From Parasponia andersonii (taxonomy: Eukaryota > Streptophyta > Magnoliopsida > Rosales > Cannabaceae): a stretch of DNA of 64,000 nucleotides. The first letter of the stretch is position 1. Each line of letters begins with the position of its first letter. The translations under genes were made by a program, and so were the position numbers. The stretch lies in NCBI GenBank assembly GCA_002914805.1, contig JXTB01000144.1:115668-179667 (forward strand), written 5' to 3'. Shown here piece after piece: positions 56,503-64,000 of the stretch. The notes beneath the pieces are model-generated. The model saw only the letters and a program-made list of their open reading frames with translations, did not search any database and was not told the origin of the DNA.

Positions 56503-57599
56503 GGAAGGGGATTGAATGCAGTGCTAAAACATCCATTATGAGTCACGAGGCAAATTCAAAAAATTAAAGATAACAATGAGATTAGGTAGAAAAAAGTAAA
56601 CTGTTATAATTAAGGTTGGCTTTGTCTCGCAACAATATGTACAAATGAAAAATAGAAAAAAAAAAAAAAAAAAAAAAAAGGAAAGTGACCTTCATTATGG
56701 CCAATGGCTACCCCATTCAAAACCAATCCATCATCATCTCTACTCTATGTACTTAAAATTTAGTTATGAACATACTTACATAACTGATTTTAGGATATTA
56801 AGTAAGTTAGATAACTACGTAAAATTATTAAATTTCTAATTATAAAATATTGAGTGGGAGAAGGTATGAGATACATACGGTCTCCATTGTTAGTTCATTA
56901 TGTACTAGGATGAGCTTTGCCTCAGAATTTTGCTGAGTTCCTGTAAAAAGATTTTCGTCTGGGTATTACTGGAAATAAATTTCTTAGGATAAGGTATTAG
57001 GTGGATATATGAGGCTGATCACCCATAGGAGATTATTTTATATAGAAAGCTTAATTATTGAAATAATGGTTATACATTCAACTCAAAATACTAATATTCT
57101 CCTGTAGGAGTTCTTATTAGTAGAGTAGAGGACTAAATTAAATGGTAGTTAGAAATATGGGATATGAGATATTTATCTTATTTTTTAGATAAAATTGTTT
57201 CAGTTTGACTCGTTAATTACATGACTTCCCATAAGTAGCTTGTAATTAATGAAAAGTTGAATTACCATGAATATTAGTGATAGTCCTAGGAATACTTTAC
57301 TTACATATTGTAGATTTTATTTTATATTATGTTAATTTTTTAAAATATTTGTTACATGATATTTGCTATTATATAGATTATTTATTTTCGTTCAAGTAGA
57401 TATGTCCTTTATTTCTTTACCCACTATACTCATACCACATAAATTGTATGGTTAAATCATGTTGTCTGGATTAATGTAACCTAGATTTAGTACTTATGAC
57501 TGATATATTATTAAGTTCTTACTTTTATATGTTCGTCCACATTCACTGGTGAGACTTGTGAAGAAAAATAAAGTATATATATAGTAGGAGAATTCCTAG
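56503..57599. other. AT-rich DNA, nothing recognised
   Basis: An A run occupies about 56657-56679. No gene or element end was found. The left boundary of the following copia element is not resolved and could lie in this stretch. Confidence 0.4.
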
Positions 57600-60160
57600 A
57601 TAATTCATTGCTACACATTGACATACGATATCCAATATATTACAACATGAAATTCAAGGATTTCAAACCACTAAAATATTATGCTAAATCTTAATGAGAT
57701 ACCTAATGAACATCTTCACCAAGCTAAAATAGCTAAAGATGAGTTTTCTAATCCCTAACTAAAAGGAAAATATTTCATGTATAGCACTAAAAGATATTAA
57801 AAGAAAATTGTTATAGATATCTACACAACACTTGATTGGAAGGTAATAATAATTTATTGTTCATTAACTTATTTTAGTAGATGACTTAATGAATCTTGGA
57901 TAGGATTATAGAATCATTAACCATGTTTGTATGTCTATTGCAAAGGATTCTAGGGAACCAATTAGGTTTAATGAAGGCAAGTTCACTAAGAATAAGGATT
58001 ATAATGGCTATAGTATCTGCACATAAAATGAGAAATATTTAAACTCATGTTTGATGGATTTATGATTAGAGCTTAAATATTTTCAAGAATTTAAGAGAAA
58101 TTTGATTTTTGTTTTATTTTTGATGAAATGATATTATCCTGTTTGTGTCAATGACAAAGTTTCCACATAAAAGAATAATGTTCTTAACTGCACTGAATGA
58201 CATTTTTATTGACCTAAATTATTCTCATTTATGGGACACTAATAATGATAAGATTGAACATGATAAATCTAATCATAAGAAAGTAAGTAAGTACTAAGAA
58301 TAAGACATATTTGTACTTCGGTCATATTAACCTAAATATGATCCAAAAGATTAGTTATGGATAGACATCTAAACTTGTTAGAAGCCAAACTATCACCAAT
58401 CTGAGAAACCTATTTAGAAGGTAAAATGACTAAAAGGTCCTTTATTAGAAAATACTTAAGAGTGCAAGAATATTCAAAAATAGTACATATTATTATCTGT
58501 GGGCCCTTGAGCAATCAAGCCCAATGAGGTTTTGAATATATCATTATGAATGATTATTTAAAATTTTGTTATGTTTACCTAATGTTACTACTAATTGAAT
58601 TCTTTTAAAAAGTTCAAAGAGTTAAAAGCAGAAACTAAAAAGTAATTAGAAAAAGTATAAAGACTCATCGATTGGATCGAAGCATTGAATACCTCTATAG
58701 AAAATTCCTAGTTATATCTCACAGACAATGATAACTTTTGCCTACTTATAAAGGTCTATCTAAATCAATACCTAAGATACTATTTTGAAATATAGAAAGA
58801 ATATAAAGCTAGTTTGTATCATATCTATATTTGTGGCTATCCAGTATATGTACTGAAAGGCAAATGACTAAGTTAGAATAACAATCTAAATTGTATCTAT
58901 TTATAGAAAACTCAAAAGAAATAGAAGGGTGTTACTTTTGTAGTACTAAAGTAAGAAAGCATTTGTTAAAACAAATGTCTCTTACTTGGAAGAAAACTAT
59001 ATGAAGTATTTACCTCCAAAGTAAGTTATTTCTTGAGGAACTAACTGATAATGTAATCAGCCTATTTATGAAAGATAGAATAAAGTAAGTACTTAAGAAG
59101 GATAAATCACTAGAAGATCAATATGTATTATATCCTCATTGTAGTGGGAGGATTGTGAAATAATCTGATAGATATTTGGGAAACAAAGAGCCCTATAATA
59201 TAGAATTTGAATACTTTATCTACAAAGAGGAAATAGATGATTTTGATATAGATCTCTGGCAAAAGGCAATAAAATGTATATTAGAGTCTATGTATTCTAA
59301 TAAAATCTAGGATCATATAGATCCACCTAGAAGGGAAAAATTTTTTAGGTATAAATAAGTCTATAAGAAAAAAAGAGGAATAGATAGGAAAGTAAAGACT
59401 TTCAAGGTAAGATAGTTGCAAAATGATTATATACAGAAAGAATGTCTATTCTGTTGTTGTGATCAAGTCTATTGATATACTCTTTTTTAATAGTTGTATC
59501 TCTTTATTATGAAATATAGCAAATAGACGTTAAGATAGCTTTCTTGAATAGTAATCTTGACAACTATATCTAAAAGGTACAACCAGAGGGATTCATTAAA
59601 AAAGACCAAGAAAGCAAAGTAGAGATCTAACTTATAGACTTAGGCATTTGTCTAGAATTTATTGATTTGATCGATACATAGATGAATCTTGTATCTATAA
59701 AAGATTCAGGATAGCAAAGTGATTTTTCCCATTTATATATATTAATCATTAGGAATGATAGAGGATGATAATCATTAATAAGAATTTAGTTAGTACAATA
59801 TCATGATATTTATTATATTGTTAGGATAGTAAATTGTTACTAATCTAATCGAAAACCTGAATATAGAATTATAGTCAAGTTTATCTTTAAGTATCTTTAG
59901 AGAAAAAAGAACTATATGCTTGTCTATTCTAGAGAAAGGTCTGACTTTTGTTAGATATATTAATTCAGATGCTCAATCTAAAAATATACTTTAGATGATC
60001 AATCTTTTGTTATGTCAATCCTACTAAGGAAACGTGATAGTGAGTAACATAGCCCTAGCAGAAAAACTTACTGATCTATTTACCAAATCTTTTACAATCA
60101 AAGTATTTGAGGATCATCAAGAAGGAATAAGACTACATAATAGATTACATCGACTTTAAA

Positions 60161-60175
60161 GGGCAAGTGAGAAAT
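60161..60175 (+). other. Polypurine tract of the old copia element
   Basis: GGGCAAGTGAGAAAT lies directly before the LTR start TGTTAGGAATATGCC. Confidence 0.7.
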
Positions 60176-61831
60176 TGTTAGGAATATGCCTTAGAAAACA
60201 ATTTCTTTGTTTGGCATTTTAAACAATATTTATTGGATTGAAGTGTTATCTATTTGTTGTCAATAAATTCTATATTATGTCCTAATTATATACATGTGAT
60301 ATTTATGTTTTCTATACTGCAAACGTCTAAAAGTTTTTATGACTAATAATGAGTAATAAAGAATTGTTCGTGTAAAGTGTTCACATGTCGGGGACTAAAT
60401 TCTTTATTTCATTATGTCTGAATAAAAAGTTCACATTTTGTAAATAAAGATGGAATACTTTATTTTTCCATAGAATTTAGTGTTGTCTATTTCAACTGGA
60501 TTGATGAAGTCTCTAATTATGTAAGTATCTGACTTCAGATAGAAATATTAGTGCATTATAAGAAAGTTATAAGTGCATTAAACTGGACAAAGTGAAAATA
60601 GAATTTAAGATTAAGTACTACAACTCAATATTCTATCTTTCACTAATCAAGTACTATTATAAGATTACCTTAATTCTAGTGATTATCAGACTTGCTTTCA
60701 TGAGTTTTATCATTTTGACTTACTAAAGGACTAGTTTCGATTATATGATTCAAACTCTGGTATCTTGGAAGATAAGATTTGTAAATTAACCAGAACACCT
60801 TTCATGATTTTGACACCATGTATATAATGCTACTCTGAGTTTTTTCAAGGACTTGGATAATAAAAACCAGGCGTCAGGTATTTACTTTGTGAATTTGACT
60901 GTGTTTGTATGGGTAATTACAAACACCGTAGTAAATTATTATCCATTAGATAAAAAATGGTAACTCAAAAGTAAATATATACTAGAGGGATAATACGATA
61001 ATTTTACTTCACTAGTACAACATTACATTAGGAGTACATCTGCAGGTATAATATATGCTAAATGGATCAAGTAAATTAAAGTGTTAATTAGCTTTATAGA
61101 AAATATATGATATTTAGTCTAAGCGTGTAATATTGAGCTTATAGTGGAGTGCCTAAATATTAATGGATAAGCACAATCATAATTATGACTATGGGTAATT
61201 GGCCTAGTGGAGCTTAGATTATTTGGATCTATAAGGTCCCCAATCAAGCTCACACATAGCCCAATAAGCCCACATAGGTTTACATCTCTCTAATAATTAA
61301 GAGCAAAGTTCTTTTAAGCCTCTATATAATAGCCACATGCCTACTACATGCACAATAACTATGCTTTTCATGTGATAGAGAGAAAAAAAAGAGTGAGAGA
61401 GAACCAAGCCACCACGGGAGAAATCTTGTGTTCGTTCATAATCACCGAGAGAGAGATACCCATGACCATAGATGTACAATTAAGGAGAAGGAAGAATGTC
61501 TTCCGGATCATCTGCTCATCTCTTGTTGGGAATCAAGAAGATGGGCAGCCCACATACTGAATCATTCAATGGGCTCCGAAGAATAGGAGGGAAGGCTAAA
61601 TGTTTGTGAAGTATTTCTAGATTTTATCAAAACTAAGATCTATGAATTGATTTATGTTAAATCAATGATCCTATATTTTTGTTTTGTAAAGTTTCATGAA
61701 AAATTTTAGAATACCAATTCCGCTGTATTCTTGATTTGTTTACAAAACTGCGGAAATCGTTTTCAGTAAAATCATTTTTCAGAATTTCTAGCAAAAATAG
61801 CCAAATTTTTAACCCCAGCTCTAATTGAAAC
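60176..61831 (+). mobile_element. 3' LTR of the old copia element
   Basis: It starts TGTTAGGAATATGCC. The end is near CTCTAATTGAAACA and is approximate. Long blocks recur in inverted orientation at 62838-64000, for example GTTGGGAATCAAGAAG (61528) and AAGTAAATATATACTAGAGG (60970). Confidence 0.7.
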
Positions 61832-62837
61832 AGAAACGATAAAAAATACATATTATTCCTATAATGATACTAAAAGATGGAGAATATATTGACCGAGATT
61901 CAAGTATTTTTTTTGTTTATATCATATTTTATATCAGTACGATAAAGAAACGAGTAAACTTTTTTCTCAAAAAAAAGCACTCTAGTTCATATAGACTTCT
62001 CATCAGACACCCTATGTGCACAATATATATCATCAAATTGTTTTCATATATACCCACCTCAAATTACTAGTCATAAAACTTCTAATTCAGTAATAACATA
62101 TAAATATAGAGTGTCATGACCCAAACTCCAAGGCTGTGATTTTTGGTAATTTTGAGTGTAAATGAAAATAAATAAAGAATTTTTGTAAAATTCAGAGGAA
62201 ACCAAATACTTGGATTTTTCAGTTTAGTCATCAAATTATTAGAAATTCTATATTAAAATAGATTCATCTTTAGTTTAATTTATAAAAATAAATGCACTAG
62301 TTTAATATTAAGAAAATACAGTTAAGTTATACAAATCTTTGTTTAATAGAACTACATGGTTGATTTAATGGATTTTTCAAATGTTGAATCCAAATGTCTA
62401 AAATTTAGCTTACAAAGTTTATCAAAATTCCAAGTACTTAAAACTTTAAAAATATGCTCCTTGGGAAATATAGTATCTCATTTATACACCAAATCCTCAA
62501 ATAGTAGAAAATTCATTCACATAATTTCATTTGACTTAAATAATAAACTTGGCTAAACAGTTAGAAATAAAAAGAATAGGACAAGTTATAAAGACCAACC
62601 AAAGAGGAACAGGGATAAGACTGCAACATAAGTCAAGCGACTTTTCTAACTATCGAGACAACTGACTTGGATGGACAGCTACCTAAAAAGAAGGAAAAAT
62701 AGGAGAGATGAGCTCGAAAGCACAGTAGGAATGTTGTTACCTCATTTTTTTAAAAAAACTTTTTTAGTAATGAAAAGTTTTTGCGTGGTTAGTTTAATCC
62801 AAAATACCTTTACAAAACCATACATATGCTGGTGTTA
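61832..62837. other. Spacer between inverted copia LTRs; possible Ty3 LTR remnant
   Basis: A TGTCATGACCCAAACTCC block near 62113 resembles the start of some Ty3 LTRs, but no matching end, primer site or purine tract was found. Otherwise AT-rich with no coding sequence. Confidence 0.25.
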
Positions 62838-64000
62838 GCTGGAATAAATTTTCGGAAAATATTTTTATAAAATCATTTTCAAGAATACCATACTTTTGTA
62901 AAATTGCGGAATTGGTCGTTTAAAATTTTTCTTTTTACAAAACATTTCGGAACGTGATCTAACATAAATTAACTCTTGATATAGACAAGAATAATACCCA
63001 GATTCGCTCCACAATCTTCTCGTCTTCCCGTCTATTCTCGAAAGTTATTTGATTGATCCAGTGGGTGGTCACCTTCTTGATTCCCAACAAAGAGATTCGC
63101 AGATGAACAAGAAGACAATCTTCTCGAACCGATTTTTCTGGGATGGCTGAAACACCAAGGATAGTGAATCCCTAGTGGTGACCGATTTTCTCTGCTTTCT
63201 CTCTCTCTCTCTGTTTTTTGTGTGACACTTGTATCTGGTGTTAAAGAATTTTTCTCTTAACTATAGAGAGATTAGTAAACCTAATGGACTTATTAAGCTT
63301 GTTAGGCTCAACTGATCATCAAATAACTATTGGGCTTTAATTTGAGCTAGACAGGGGACCAAATGGATCCATAAAGCCCAAGCTCCAATAGACCATATAC
63401 CACTATCATAATTAACTCTTAATTATGATTGGTCTTGTCCATCAATATTGGGGCACACCATTATAGGCCTAATATTGAACTCTTGGACTAAATATCATTT
63501 ATTTTCTGTGAAGCTTATTAACAATTAATTAGCTTGATCCATTTAGCATATACTATACCTGTAGACATAACCCCAAAGCAATGCCATACTAGCAGGGTGA
63601 AATTACTCTGTTATCCCTCTAGTATATATTTACCTTTGAGTTGCCATTTTTCATCTAATGGATAATAGTTAACTATAGTGTTTGTTCTGCTTATACTAAC
63701 ATAGTCAAATTCATATAGTGAATACCGGGACCCTAGTTTATATTATCCAAGTACTTTAAAAAACTCAAAGTGATATCATATGCATGGTGTCCATCATGAA
63801 AAATATTCTATATATTTCTTATACCTTATCTTTCAAGATACCGGAGTTCGAACCATAAATCAGAACTAGTTCTTTAGTAACTCAAAAAGACAAAATACAT
63901 GAAATTAAATTCGTTAATCACTAGGATTAAGGTCTTCTACAATAGTGCTAGATTAGTAAAATTAGAAATTTGAGTTACGACACTTAACCTCAAATTCTAA
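62838..64000 (-). mobile_element. Inverted copia LTR, running off the window
   Basis: On the - strand this matches the LTR at 60176-61831. At base 64000 it corresponds to roughly 60600 in the other copy, so some 430 bp should lie beyond the edge. No primer site adjoins its inner end, so it may be a solo LTR or part of a rearranged copy. The two copies differ substantially and are old. Confidence 0.68.

Larger units (their letters stand above)
57600..61831 (+). mobile_element. Very old Ty1/copia element with 3' LTR
   Basis: Traces of copia pol are readable on the + strand: an integrase-start-like ICGP motif near 58497, the reverse transcriptase motif VQPEGFIKKDQESK near 59576, an RNase H end with LTDLFTKSF near 60070, then a purine tract and an LTR from 60176. 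No long open frame remains. It is the most decayed element in the window, with very many breaks. The left boundary is approximate and no 5' LTR was found. Confidence 0.68.

Noticed and set aside
62113-62740. Solo Ty3 LTR starting TGTCATGACCC
   Set aside because: Only the start resembles an LTR. No matching end or target duplication was found, so it is kept as a remark in the spacer entry.
1-64000. tRNA, rRNA or other structured RNA genes
   Set aside because: No sequence with full tRNA box A/B spacing plus a cloverleaf, and no rRNA-like stretch, was seen. The only Pol III-like promoter is in the SINE candidate.

Overview
The window is a stretch of nuclear DNA from a flowering plant, probably a dicot. 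The evidence is a very AT-rich background, plant-type LTR elements (Ty3 Tat-type, Ty3 chromovirus, Ty1/copia), initiator-Met primer sites, a Mutator-type MITE family, a tRNA-derived SINE candidate and long (TA)n runs. I could not name the species. I found no complete protein-coding host gene. Nearly all recognisable protein sequence belongs to decayed transposable elements.

Layout, left to right. 0-1.35 kb: the 3' end of a Ty3-type element (LTR about 474-1214), then a short possible LINE tail. 1.64-5.46 kb: the 3' part of a Tat-type Ty3 element on the + strand, with an antisense accessory ORF, a polypurine tract and a 3' LTR. 6.44-20.96 kb: a Ty1/copia element on the - strand. A Ty3 chromovirus (8692-14687, also - strand) sits inside its reverse-transcriptase region, so this is a clear nest. 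21-28.6 kb: low-complexity intergenic DNA with a SINE candidate, a ~250-bp tandem array containing an assembly gap, and microsatellites. 28.66-28.86 kb: a MITE. 29.1-30.8 kb: a Sirevirus-like LTR. 31.48-44.04 kb: a long Tat-type Ty3 element on the - strand, with both LTRs, a 5-bp target duplication, gag-pol remains, two different tandem arrays and an antisense accessory ORF region. 44-53 kb: AT-rich DNA with dispersed repeat families and a solo LTR of the same family as the first Tat fragment. 53.5-56.5 kb: the only segment with possible host exons (weak), holding a second copy of the MITE. 57.6-61.8 kb: a very old copia element on the + strand with a 3' LTR. From 62.84 kb to the window end: an LTR of that copia family in the opposite orientation.

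The most unusual feature is in the two Tat-type elements. Each has an accessory ORF region on the strand opposite to gag-pol, between pol and the 3' LTR. In both, the blocks are separated by GT-AG intron-like gaps, and both have the same kind of purine tract (GGGGACAAT) next to the 3' LTR. The larger element also has two unrelated tandem arrays (units 73-75 bp and 112 bp) between pol and the antisense ORF. Arrays in this position are known in Tat relatives as a source of satellite DNA. Antisense accessory genes are known from relatives such as Grande and Retand, so this is a good example of a known but poorly understood architecture. I do not claim it as a new system.

Limits: identities and ages are by-eye estimates, lineage names below superfamily are tentative, and no database search was possible.
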